From: JAOUEA01 sp963825635
GTDB lineage: Bacteria; Actinomycetota; UBA4738; HRBIN12
Assembly (NCBI GenBank): GCA_963825635.1
Contig: CAWGTU010000001.1
Location: forward strand, 1,488,001 to 1,552,000
DNA length: 64,000 nucleotides
Reading direction: 5' to 3'
In this document: positions 1 to 8,732 of the stretch, piece after piece
How positions within the stretch are numbered: position 1 is the stretch's first letter
Layout: every line of letters begins with the position of its first letter
Position numbers and translations under genes: made by a program
Notes under the pieces: model-generated
The model's database searches: none
Told to the model about the DNA's origin: nothing
The model's input: the letters and a program-made list of their open reading frames with translations, nothing else

Positions 1-2
1 CG

Positions 3-2141
3 GCCGTCATCGCGACGGCACTCGAGCGACGGAGCCTCGTGCTCGCGACGTTCGCGAGTGCCGCGGGCCTCGCGATCGCGATCGGCCTGTTGGTGTTCCC
101 CGAGACCACCTGGCTCGGCCTGCCCACGCTCGAGACCCTCCGCGTGTCGCTCGACGCGGCGGCACGGGTGGGCGAGCAGGCACGGGTGCAGGTGGCGCCC
201 TCACCGCCGCTCGCCCCCTTGATGCTCGCCGGGATCGCGGGCGTGTGGGCCGCGGTGTTCGCCGCGCACTCGCTCGCGTTCCGTGCCGGCAGCCCGTTGC
301 TCGCCCTGCTCCCGCCGATCGCGCTCGTCGGGTTCGCCGACTCGGTGCTGGAGGACGTGATCCGTCCGATCTTCGGGTTGCTCTTCCTGGTCGCGGCCTC
401 CGCGCTGCTGTTCGCCGATGGCCTACGCCGGGTGCAGGGGTGGGGTCCGGTCTGGACGAGTCCCGGCAGGGTCGCCCGGCTCGATGTCGCGGCCGGCCGC
501 GGCGCGAGGCGGGTCGCCGCCGCCGCGGTGATGGTCGCCGCGGTCGCCCCCATCGTGCTTCCCGGCTTCGGCTCTCGTGGTGTGATCGATCTCTCCAGCG
601 CCGACGACGGCCGGGTGAGGATCGATCCCTTGGTCTCGGTGCAGGAGAGCCTGCAACGCGACGAGATCCTCCCCGTGTTCGACGTCGAGGCCGAGGTCGG
701 CCGGTACTGGCGGATGGTCGCCCTGCCGAACTTCGACGGCCAGCGCTGGAGCGAGGACCCGGCCCCGACCACCCTCGCGATCGAGCCCGATGCGACGCTC
801 GCCACGACGACCCCGGTCGCGGCTCCCGGCGAGACGACCGATGTCACGTTCACGACCGCGAGCGAGCTCGCGGGCCCCTGGCTGCCGCTCCCCTATCCGC
901 CACGATCCACCGACGCGCAGCTCGACGGCATGCGGTGGGACCCCGAGGGCGGCTCGGTCCTCATCGAGGACGGCGTCGATGCCGGGGTGACCTACACGGC
1001 CGTCGCAGACGTCGTGCAGCCCACTCCCCAAGAGCTGCGAGCAGACCCTATCCCGGCGACCGGCGAGACGGTTCGCTACACGCAGTACCCTCAGGCCCTG
1101 CCGCCCGAGATCGCCGCCACCGCCGTCGCGTGGACCCAAGGCGCCTCCTCCCCGTACGACAAGATCATCGCGATCCAGGACCGGTTCACCGGGGGCGACT
1201 TCGAGTACGACGACACCGTGCCCGGCTCCCAGAGCGACCGGGCGATGGTGGAGTTCCTGGAAGAGACGAAGGCCGGTTTCTGCCAGCAATTCTCGAGCAC
1301 GATGGCGGTGATGCTCCGCACGCTCGGCATCCCGACGCGCCTGGCCGTCGGCTTCACGCCCGGCGATGCGAAGGGCTCGCCGGAACGATTCTCGGTGACC
1401 ACCGAGAACGCGCATTCGTGGGTCGAGGTGTTCTTCCCGTCGTTCGGGTGGGTGCCGTTCGAGCCGACCCCGAACCGCCAGAACGTGGAGGCCTACCCCT
1501 ACCTCGACCCGGGCGCGTCGACGCCCTGCGTCAACCCCGACGGGTCGCCGTGCGGACCCGAGGGTCAAGGAGGTGCCGACGCGTCGGAAGGGTCTGAGAA
1601 CGCGGCGACCTCCACAAACGTCCGGGAGGGCGTGCCGCCCGGCCTCCTGGGACCACGCAGCGGCGGTGGCGGGCCGATCGACCCGTTCGGCGTCGCAGCT
1701 GCGGGCGTCGATCCCGGCCCCGTGACCGCGCGCAACGCGGTCCTCGCCGGACTCGTCGCCGCCGGCGTGGCGCTGGCGCTCGTCCCACCGGTGCGAGCGT
1801 GGCAACGACGGCGACGGCTGCGACGCGCCGGACCGGCACCGCGCAGCCTGGTCCTCGCGACGTACGACGTGTTCACCGACCGTGCGGCCGAGCTGGGGCA
1901 CCCGAGGGCTCCGGGTCAGACGCTCGAGGAGTACCGCCGAGCCGTCGCGGGCGAGGCACGGCTCGGCGGCGGCGACCTCGACCGGCTGACGGCCGTCGCG
2001 ACCCTCGCCGCGTACGGCGGCGACGAGCTCGACCGCGACGACGCGGAGACCGTGCGACGCGCCTCGGACTCCGTCGTGCGGGCGATGCGACGCGAGGCCG
2101 GGTGGACGCAGCGGCTGACGGGACCCTACCGGCGGCGCTGA
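3..2141 (+). CDS. TgpA-type transglutaminase-like membrane protein (5' partial)
   Basis: The reading frame is open from the window edge, so the true start lies upstream; the first possible in-window start is GTG at 39. From there about 700 residues are seen: hydrophobic segments in the first ~180 residues (TgpA/DUF3488 N-terminal part), a long extracytoplasmic stretch, a transglutaminase core with the catalytic Cys in AGFCQQFSS (about residue 415), His in ENAHSWVEVF and Asp/Glu in the following FEPTP region, one more membrane segment near residue 570 and a DUF4129-like C-terminus. In actinobacteria this family normally follows moxR and DUF58 genes, and those would lie upstream of the window. 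The exact substrate is unknown. A proline- and glycine-rich linker precedes the last membrane helix. Confidence 0.85.
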   Translation, partial: AVIATALERRSLVLATFASAAGLAIAIGLLVFPETTWLGLPTLETLRVSLDAAARVGEQARVQVAPSPPLAPLMLAGIAGVWAAVFAAHSLAFRAGSPLLALLPPIALVGFADSVLEDVIRPIFGLLFLVAASALLFADGLRRVQGWGPVWTSPGRVARLDVAAGRGARRVAAAAVMVAAVAPIVLPGFGSRGVIDLSSADDGRVRIDPLVSVQESLQRDEILPVFDVEAEVGRYWRMVALPNFDGQRWSEDPAPTTLAIEPDATLATTTPVAAPGETTDVTFTTASELAGPWLPLPYPPRSTDAQLDGMRWDPEGGSVLIEDGVDAGVTYTAVADVVQPTPQELRADPIPATGETVRYTQYPQALPPEIAATAVAWTQGASSPYDKIIAIQDRFTGGDFEYDDTVPGSQSDRAMVEFLEETKAGFCQQFSSTMAVMLRTLGIPTRLAVGFTPGDAKGSPERFSVTTENAHSWVEVFFPSFGWVPFEPTPNRQNVEAYPYLDPGASTPCVNPDGSPCGPEGQGGADASEGSENAATSTNVREGVPPGLLGPRSGGGGPIDPFGVAAAGVDPGPVTARNAVLAGLVAAGVALALVPPVRAWQRRRRLRRAGPAPRSLVLATYDVFTDRAAELGHPRAPGQTLEEYRRAVAGEARLGGGDLDRLTAVATLAAYGGDELDRDDAETVRRASDSVVRAMRREAGWTQRLTGPYRRR

Positions 2142-2155
2142 GGGGCGGACCGGCC

Positions 2156-2641
2156 CTAGGAGGTCCCTGTGACGGTCTGCGCCGCAGCCTCTCGCAGCGC
2201 TCGCACGAACCTCTCGCGATCCTCACGGAACTGCCTCACGTCGGTCTCGACGCCGCTCGCGATGTCGTCGATCGCCACGAAGAACGCCATCTGACCGTCG
2301 CGGAGCGCGTCCATGACCTCGCCGTCGCGGCGACAGATCTTGAAGATGCTCTGACCGTCGGTGACGAGCTTCACCTCGGACAGGTGCTTGTCCATGCCGG
2401 CTCGCTTGTTCAGGAACTCCCACGACCGGCGCACGCGTTGCAGCGACATCCCACCGTCGAGGAGCGACTTCACGACCCTCAACGCGACGAGATCTCGGAA
2501 CGCGTAGAGGCGCGGCACCCCCGGGCGCCCCCCGGTGCCCTGGACGGATGGTTGCACCAAACCGATCTGATCCCAGTACCTGAGCTGGCGGGGCGTGCAG
2601 CCGGTGAACTTGCAGGCCTGGTGGGTGGTGAATCCCTCCAT
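2156..2641 (-). CDS. MerR-family transcriptional regulator
   Basis: A 161-residue protein. The N-terminal winged helix has the MerR signature (TTHQACKFTGCTPRQLRYWD, then the QIGLVQPS wing), followed by a helical region and an effector or dimerisation part without obvious metal-binding cysteine pairs. ATG at 2641 was chosen because the domain begins immediately after it; upstream in-frame starts add only low-complexity residues. A 10-bp perfect palindrome GTTGTACAAC lies about 110 bp upstream and may be its operator. The gene is convergent with the transglutaminase gene, 14 bp apart. The effector is not predictable. Confidence 0.85.
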   Translation of the reverse strand: MEGFTTHQACKFTGCTPRQLRYWDQIGLVQPSVQGTGGRPGVPRLYAFRDLVALRVVKSLLDGGMSLQRVRRSWEFLNKRAGMDKHLSEVKLVTDGQSIFKICRRDGEVMDALRDGQMAFFVAIDDIASGVETDVRQFREDRERFVRALREAAAQTVTGTS

Positions 2642-2753
2642 CCGGTTGCGTGCCCCCTCGGTCTCGTGTCTCCGTCCACACACCTTCGGCACGGATCGCC
2701 GAAGGCGGCTCGGAACACCGACCGACGACTCGCACCCAGGGGGAAGGGACCCC

Positions 2754-2763
2754 GTTGTACAAC
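2754..2763. promoter_or_regulatory. Palindrome GTTGTACAAC upstream of merR gene
   Basis: A perfect 10-bp inverted repeat in the roughly 200-bp gap between the MerR gene and the DUF3040 gene. Its position upstream of a MerR-family gene fits an autoregulatory operator. This is inference only; no clear -10/-35 pair was assigned. Confidence 0.35.
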
Positions 2764-2839
2764 AGCGCGTGGAAGGGCGGCAAGCCGCGAGGTCACGACG
2801 GTCGTGGAACGGCTCGTCCGGACGTGGGACCGACGGGGT

Positions 2840-3208
2840 TCAGACGTCGTCGGTCGGTCCGGGCGGACGGAACCGCGCGGCGAGCCGGCCGATGATGCCC
2901 GTGAGCGAGCCGCCGTCGGACTGCATCGCTCGGATCTGATCGCGGCCGAGCTGACCCAGGTACCGGTAGATGAGCAGCGCCGACCCGATCATCGCCACGA
3001 ACCCCACCGCCGCGATCCACGGGCTCACCACGAACAGGAGCAACAAGACGCAGCCGATCACGAAGACGACCGCCGCGAGCCGGATGCGACGCGCGAGGTG
3101 CGTATACAGGTCGGTGCGCCCGACCTGTTCGACCAGCTTCGGGTCGTCCTCGGCCAGCCGTCGCTCGATCTCCTCGAGGATGCGCTGTTCGTGTTCGCTC
3201 AGGGGCAT
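2840..3208 (-). CDS. DUF3040 membrane protein
   Basis: 122 residues starting with the DUF3040 hallmark MPLSEHEQRILEEIERRL, followed by two adjacent hydrophobic segments (about residues 43-62 and 64-82) and a basic cytoplasmic tail. DUF3040 proteins are small actinobacterial membrane proteins of unknown function, often encoded near cell-wall or division genes. The ATG at 3208 is fixed by the conserved N-terminus. The frame is open further upstream, but that extension is antisense to dinB and is not supported. Confidence 0.88.
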   Translation of the reverse strand: MPLSEHEQRILEEIERRLAEDDPKLVEQVGRTDLYTHLARRIRLAAVVFVIGCVLLLLFVVSPWIAAVGFVAMIGSALLIYRYLGQLGRDQIRAMQSDGGSLTGIIGRLAARFRPPGPTDDV

Positions 3209-3303
3209 GCGGTTCCTCCGGCGAGTCTCGCCCGACGGTCGTCGGGATAGCCCTTCGGACCCCTCGATTATAGGGAGCCTTCCCGACCATGGAACCCACG
3301 CGT

Positions 3304-4521
3304 TCAGATCGGCCGGTCGCGCCGAGAGCGGTCGAGCAGCGAGGCGGGCATCGCCGCGCCGCGCCCGAACCGATGCTCGATGCGGTCGACGGCCCGTTCC
3401 ACGTCGCCCCACCGCTCCCCGCGGAGCAGCGCGAGCTGCTCGGCGCCCGCGGACACCAACCCGCTCGCCTGCACCCCCAGCAGGCGCACACGCCGGCGTT
3501 CCCCCGGCAGGGCGCGGTAGAGCTCGGCGACCGTGTGGTAGAGGTCCGCGCCCACGTCGGTGGGGTCGGTCAACGTCTTCGACCGCGTGAGCGTGGTGAA
3601 CGTCGCCAGTCGCACCTTCATCGTCACGGTGCGAGCGCGATACCCGTCGGCCCGCAGCCGCGTCGCCACCCTGCCCGAGAGCGCCAAGAGCTCGCGCAGG
3701 AGGGTCTCGTCGTCGTCGAGGTCGACCTCGAACGTCTCCTCGTGGCCGACCGACTTCGGCGCCTCGTAGGGCACGACGTGGCGGTCGTCGACACCGTGAG
3801 AGAGCTGCGACAGATGCCGGGCGTGCTGCTCGCCGAGCAGACGCGCGAGGATCGGCTCGGGCGTGGCGGCGAGGTCGCCGATCGTGCGCACCGCAAGGCG
3901 CGAGAGCACCTCGCCGGTCCTCTCCCCCACGCCCCACAACCGGCCGACCGGCAGCGGCTCGAGGAACCCGAGCACGCCGTCCGCCGGCACCACGAGCATG
4001 CCGTTGGGCTTGCAGTGGTCGGAGGCGAGTTTCGCGACGAACTTCGTCGGCGCGACCCCGACCGAGCACGTGACCCCGACCTCGCGCTCGACCTCGGCCC
4101 GGATGCGCGCGGCGATCGCCCGCGGCTCGCCGAACAGCATCGTGGCACCGCCGACGTCGAGGAACGCCTCGTCGAGGGAGATCGGCTCGACGAACGGCGT
4201 GTGGGCGAGCAGCACCTCGCGGAACCGGTTCGAGTGCGCCTGGTACGCCTCGAAGTCGGGTGGCACGAACACGCCGTCGGGGCAGAGCCGGCGCGCTCGC
4301 ACCGTGGGCATCGCCGAGCGCACGCCGAACTCGCGGGCCTCGTACGACGCCGAGCTCACGACCCCGCGACCGCCCACGCCACCGACGACCACGGGCTTCC
4401 CGGCGAGCGACGGGTCCTTCAGCACCTCGACCGAGGCATAGAACGCATCGAGATCGACGTGCAGGATCGGTTCGGGCGGGCGCTCGTCGGGCAGGGTCTG
4501 GCCTGGTGGTCGGCCGGTCAT
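3304..4521 (-). CDS. dinB: DNA polymerase IV (Y-family)
   Basis: 405 residues. The Y-family palm is clear: HVDLDAFYASVE near residue 20 (first catalytic Asp), SLDEAFLDVGG (second catalytic Asp-Glu) and CSVGVAPTKFVAKLASD. A helix-hairpin-helix thumb and little-finger domain follow, with QASGLV near the C-terminus. It makes error-prone translesion synthesis past DNA damage. It starts 7 bp after the dnaE2 stop on the same strand, so the two are probably cotranscribed from the SOS-box promoter near 8.64 kb. ATG 4521 was chosen because upstream residues would overlap dnaE2 and are not conserved. Confidence 0.93.
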   Translation of the reverse strand: MTGRPPGQTLPDERPPEPILHVDLDAFYASVEVLKDPSLAGKPVVVGGVGGRGVVSSASYEAREFGVRSAMPTVRARRLCPDGVFVPPDFEAYQAHSNRFREVLLAHTPFVEPISLDEAFLDVGGATMLFGEPRAIAARIRAEVEREVGVTCSVGVAPTKFVAKLASDHCKPNGMLVVPADGVLGFLEPLPVGRLWGVGERTGEVLSRLAVRTIGDLAATPEPILARLLGEQHARHLSQLSHGVDDRHVVPYEAPKSVGHEETFEVDLDDDETLLRELLALSGRVATRLRADGYRARTVTMKVRLATFTTLTRSKTLTDPTDVGADLYHTVAELYRALPGERRRVRLLGVQASGLVSAGAEQLALLRGERWGDVERAVDRIEHRFGRGAAMPASLLDRSRRDRPI

Positions 4522-4528
4522 CCGAACA

Positions 4529-7500
4529 TCATCCCGCGGAGCCAGGGCTCGCGTGCCAGAGCGAGCGCGACCCGACGCCGGCGGGTGTCGCGCTCGCCGG
4601 GCCACGCGCCTCGCCGAGTACGGCCTCGCGCAGACGCCCCTCGCCACGCGCCCGGTGCAACGCCGACAGATCCCAGACCTCCTCGGCGACCACGCTCACG
4701 CCGCCGACCCCGGTGCGCCTGAGCTCGCCCGCGACCGCGAGCGCGTACCCGTGGAAGACGGTCGTCGCCACCTTCGGCTGCACCGACTCGAACACCGTCA
4801 CCTCCACCGGCCCCGTCGCGTCGTCGAGCGTGAGGAAGATGATGCGCTGACCGCTGCGGATCGCCGGGGTCTGCGAGGCGACCTTCACGCCAGCGACGAT
4901 CACCTTCGAGCCGCCGCGAGCGGAGCGCAGATCCTTCGAGCGCGTGACCCCGAGGTCGCAGAGGAGCGACTCGTAGAAGCTCACGATGTGCCGTGTGGCG
5001 TCGAGTCCGAGGACCTCGAGCTCGGCGCGCACCACCTCGGCGTCGGAGTAGTCCTTGAACCGGTGTCCCTCGGCCGGATCGGCGCCCATCGTGAGTGTGA
5101 GCTGATCACCCTCGTGCTCGGCCTCGGTGGTCATCGCCACGTAGAGGTGGCGACGACGAGCCGGCTCGAGCGCGTCGAACGCGCCTGCGTGCGCGAGCGC
5201 CTCGGTCACCGGACGGCTCACGGTGGTGCGTCGCATGAAGTCGCCCACGTCGCGGAACGCCCGGTCGGCGCGCGCCATCAGGATCGAGCGGATCTCGACG
5301 TCGCTGATGCCGTGCACATCCTGGAGCCCGAGCCTGATGCCCCATCGTCGGGGGGCCACTCGCCTGGGGGCTACGGTCGCTGACGCTCCCTCCATGAGCC
5401 CCCCAGACCCCCCGACCTCCTCGACCACGTACTCCGGCTCACTGCGGTTCACATCGAGCGCCAGGATCGGGATGTCGTGGCGGCGGGCGTCGTCGAGGAT
5501 CGTGCGACGCGGGTACATGCCGGGGTCGTGGGTCAGCAGGCCGGCGTACATGTGAGCCGGATGGTGCGTCTTCAGCCACGCGCTCTGGTAGGTCGGCACC
5601 GCGAACGCTGCCGCGTGCGCCTTGCAGAAGCCGAAGCTCGCGAACTGCGTCACCGCGTGCCAGACCTCGGCGGCCGCACCGCGATCGACGCCACGGGCGA
5701 CCGCGCGCTCGATGAAGTCGGTCTCGAAACCCGGCAGCAGGTCGTCGCGATCGAGGTGTCGCCGGATGTGGTCGGCGTAGGTCTCGGTGTAACCGGCGAG
5801 CGCGGCGAGCGCCCTGATCACCTGCTCGTGGAAGACGATCACCCCGTACGTCTCCTGCAGCGGCCCGCGCAGCCCGGGGTGGATGTACGTCGGACGCTCG
5901 AACGCCGAGCGCCGTCGCAGGTAGGGCGTGATCATGTCGGACTTCACCGGCCCCGGCCGGAACAGCGAGATGTCGACGATCAGGTCTTCCCATCGGTCGG
6001 GTTGGAGCTTCTGCAGCAGCTCACGCTGGCCCGGCGACTCGATCTGGAAGCACCCGAGCGTATCGGACGCGCGGACGAGCTCGAACGTGGCGGGGTCGTC
6101 GAGCGCGATGCGGTCGAGGTCGATCTTCTCCCCCGTCGTGCGCGCGATCTCGTCGAGCGCGTGGCGCATCGAGCTCAGCATGCGCACGCCGAGGATGTCG
6201 AGCTTCAGGTAGCCGAGCAGCTCGACGTCGTCCTTGTCGGCCTGGATCATGCGATGACCGTTCGCGCTGCGCTCCAGCGGCACGCGCTCGACGAGATCGT
6301 GGCTCGCGAGCACGATGCCGCAGGGGTGCAGCGCGACGTGTCGCGGGAAACCGCCGATCCTCTCGGCGACGCCGATCAGGCGTTGCATCTGCTCGAAGCG
6401 GAGGTTGATGCCCGCCAGCTCAGGCAGGCGCTCGATCGCCTCACGCAGGTGTCGCGCCGAGATGTGGGGGAACGACTTCGCGACGACACCGACCTCGACG
6501 TCGGGAAGCCCGAGCGCCTTGCCGACCTCGCGGATCGCCGAGCGCGCGCGGTACGTGTCGATCATCGCGACACAGCCGGCACGCTCCTCCCCGTGGCGGC
6601 CGAGGATCATGTCGTAGACGTCTTCCCGCCTCGCTGACTCGACATCGATGTCGATGTCGGGAAGGTCCTTGCGCATCGGGTTCATGAACCGCTCGAACGA
6701 CAGGTCGTGGCGGAGCGCGTCGACGTCGGAGATGCCCGTCAGGTAGCACACGAGCGATCCGGCGGCCGACCCCCGGCACGCGGCCCTGATGCCCATCGCC
6801 TTCACGTCGGCGACGATGTCGGCCACGGTGAGGAAGTACGCCGCGAATCCCATGCGCCGGATCATCGAGAGCTCGTGGTGCAGCCGGTCGCGCAGACGCT
6901 CGTCCTCACGCATCTCGCGTTCGTGCACCCCCCGCCAGCACCGTTCGGCGAGCACGGCATCGGCGCTGCGCCCCTGCGGCGTCGGGAAGTCGGGGAAGTG
7001 GATGCGCCCGAGCCCCAGGTCGAACCGGCACATGTCGGCGACCTCGAGCGTCGCGTCACACAGGTCGGGCCGCTCGGCGAAGAGCGCACGCATCTCGGCG
7101 GCGGGCTTCAGCCAGCCTTCGGCGTTGCGCCTGGTGACGTTCGTCTCGGCGAGCGGCACGAGTCGCCGCATGCACTCGAGCACGTCGGCCACGAACGCGT
7201 CGCCTGGCTCGAGGTAGCGCACCGGGTTCGTCGCGACGGCGCCGGACGCCGACCCGCTCGGCGAGGCGCAGCATCGCGCGGACCTCGTCGTTCGATCCAC
7301 GCTCGAGCCGCTGCTCGACACCGACGAAGAGCCGCTCACGCCCGAACGCCTCGTGGAACGGGTCGAGCATCCGCGCGGCGTGGTCGACGCGCCCCTGGGC
7401 GGCCGCTCGCCCCGGGTGCGACCGAGGTCCGGCGATCGCGACGAGCCCCGCTGCATGCGCGCAGATCTGCATCGGGTCGACCCAGGGGTCGCCGCGATCG

Positions 7501-7817
7501 CCGAGCATGTGTGCGTCGGTGAGCAGCCGGCAGAGGTTCGCGTAACCCGTGTCGTCGGTCGCGAGCAGCACCACGTGCGCGTCACCCGGTGGAGGTGCGC
7601 TCGCACGCACGGTGATCGACGCACCCAGGATCGGCCGCACGTCCTCGGCCTCGCACGCCCGCACGAACCGGGCGGCGCCGTAGAGGCCGTCGCGGTCGGT
7701 CATCGCCACGGCTGCCATGTCGTTCGCTGCCGCGCGGGCCGCGAGCTGCTCGGGGGTGAACGCACCTTCCTTCAGGGAGAAGCACGACCGAACATCGAGG
7801 TGCACGAACGGTGCCAT
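4529..7817 (-). CDS. dnaE2: Error-prone DNA polymerase III alpha DnaE2, with apparent +1 frameshift
   Basis: The N-terminal PHP domain (MAPFVHLDVRSCFSLKEGAF, start ATG 7817) is in one frame and the rest in another. Homology passes from LRLAERVGV to VATNPVRYLEPG near 7236-7247, where removing a single base restores a ~1095-residue protein, the normal DnaE2 size. The polymerase core is intact: CRGSAAGSLVCYLTGISDVD, LPDIDIDVESARRED (catalytic Asps), a C-terminal HhH and an OB-fold (VIVAGVKVASQTPA). A ~25-residue insert around 5348-5415 consists of a nested palindrome. It acts with ImuB or a Y-family polymerase in SOS mutagenesis. The frameshift may be sequencing error or real inactivation. Confidence 0.88.
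5348..5415. repeat. Nested inverted-repeat element inside dnaE2
   Basis: The outer arms TCGGGGGG (5348-5355) and CCCCCCGA (5408-5415) are perfectly complementary. The inner arms, 5364-5372 and 5397-5406, pair with one bulged C. The 68-bp unit is read in frame in dnaE2 and adds low-complexity residues between the EYVVE and IRLGLQDV motifs, which in other DnaE2 proteins lie close together. This looks like a small palindromic element tolerated inside a coding region. No second copy was seen in the window. Confidence 0.5.
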
Positions 7818-7857
7818 CACGAGGAGAGACGCTCCCCGAGTGCCGACGTGCTCTGCC

Positions 7858-8292
7858 TCAGCGCTGCCAGACCGAGGGGTCGTGGGCGAAGTGCACGCGG
7901 ATCGGACCGACCGACCGCAGGCGATCGACCGAGTGCGCATACGCGTCGGGGTCGGGCGCGCTCGATCGACCGGACACCTCCGGGCCATCGGCGCCTTCCC
8001 ACTCGTCGCGAGACTGCACCGCCTGACCGGCGAGCACGATCGCGCCATCGGGCCCGTCGACGACCAACGACTGGTGCCCCGCGGTGTGTCCGGGCGTCGG
8101 GACCAGCCGGAGGCCGGGAGCGACCTCGGCTTCGCCGTCGAGGAGCTCGTACGTGAGCCCCGGCACGTCGATCCACTCGGGCACCGTGAAGTCGGGCTCG
8201 TGGACGATGGCCCACTCGCTGTCGACCCCCAGGAGCTCCCGCTCCGCATCGGGCAGCCGCAGTTCGGAGACCAGGAAGGGGATGACGCGCAC
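7858..8292 (-). CDS. Metallo-beta-lactamase-fold fragment (C-terminal part)
   Basis: 144 residues from a GTG at 8292. It aligns with the second half of AHL-lactonase-type metallo-hydrolases: PGLTYELLDGEAEVAPG, then the metal-binding LVPTPGHTAGHQSLVV. The first-half HxHxDH metal motif is absent, and an in-frame TAG lies only a few codons upstream at 8302, with the next gene ending at 8352. The gene therefore looks 5'-truncated and is unlikely to be an active hydrolase. It sits between the DUF6504 gene and dnaE2 and probably shares their SOS transcript. Confidence 0.6.
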   Translation of the reverse strand: MRVIPFLVSELRLPDAERELLGVDSEWAIVHEPDFTVPEWIDVPGLTYELLDGEAEVAPGLRLVPTPGHTAGHQSLVVDGPDGAIVLAGQAVQSRDEWEGADGPEVSGRSSAPDPDAYAHSVDRLRSVGPIRVHFAHDPSVWQR

Positions 8293-8351
8293 CTCTCCAC
8301 GCTACCCTCATCGCGCTCCCTTCATTGCGCTATCGCGTCGCTGCGTGAGCG

Positions 8352-8597
8352 CTAGTCCCACAGGCGCTCCATGTGCCAGCGGTCCCTGGCCCGGTCGAAG
8401 TAGAGGTCCCAGACCGCGCCGCCGCGCGCCTCGACCCGCCAGTACTCGCGATCGCGACCGTCGGACCACCACCGGCCCTCGATCTTCCACCGCCCGATCA
8501 CGTCGGCGACCTCGTAGCGGTTGCCCCGCCACTCGAACGCGCTCGGCATGCCGGTGTCACGTTCGACACTGATCTCCTCGTCGAATCGTTTCGTCAC
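8352..8597 (-). CDS. DUF6504 family protein
   Basis: 81 residues from GTG 8597: VTKRFDEEISV, then a Trp-rich fold (FEWRGNRYEVADVIGRW, REYWRVEARGG, WDLYFDRARDRWHMERLW). The family is small and typically encoded with the actinobacterial mutasome (imuB/dnaE2), as here. An upstream ATG at 8645 is in frame but lies inside the SOS box, so transcription probably starts after it; the conserved N-terminus also favours 8597. It is the first gene of the mutasome cassette. Molecular role unknown. Confidence 0.72.
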   Translation of the reverse strand: MTKRFDEEISVERDTGMPSAFEWRGNRYEVADVIGRWKIEGRWWSDGRDREYWRVEARGGAVWDLYFDRARDRWHMERLWD

Positions 8598-8637
8598 GTG
8601 ACCGGCCTCACAGACACGGGGTGAACCGTTGGCGCAA

Positions 8638-8653
8638 TCGAACATGTGTTCGA
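8638..8653. promoter_or_regulatory. SOS (LexA) box, mutasome cassette
   Basis: A perfect TCGAAC-atgt-GTTCGA, the LexA operator consensus of mycobacteria and other actinobacteria. It lies 40 bp upstream of the DUF6504 start and heads the minus-strand unit with dnaE2 and dinB, exactly the genes expected in the LexA regulon. The divergent ornithine aminotransferase gene begins 80 bp away on the other side and may or may not be affected. Confidence 0.85.
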
Positions 8654-8732
8654 GCGGAGGATGAATGTACGCCCGGCCTGCGACATCCGTCAAGACGCGG
8701 TCCGGACCGCGAGCGGCCGTATCATGCTGGCC

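Noticed and set aside
7236..7247. Programmed frameshifting as the explanation of the dnaE2 shift
   Set aside because: No slippery heptamer or following stem of the usual kind is evident, and DnaE2 has no known programmed shift. An indel is simpler.
8302..8304. TAG upstream of the MBL fragment as pyrrolysine or readthrough
   Set aside because: Only about 50 bp remain before the DUF6504 stop, too short to hold the missing half of the protein.
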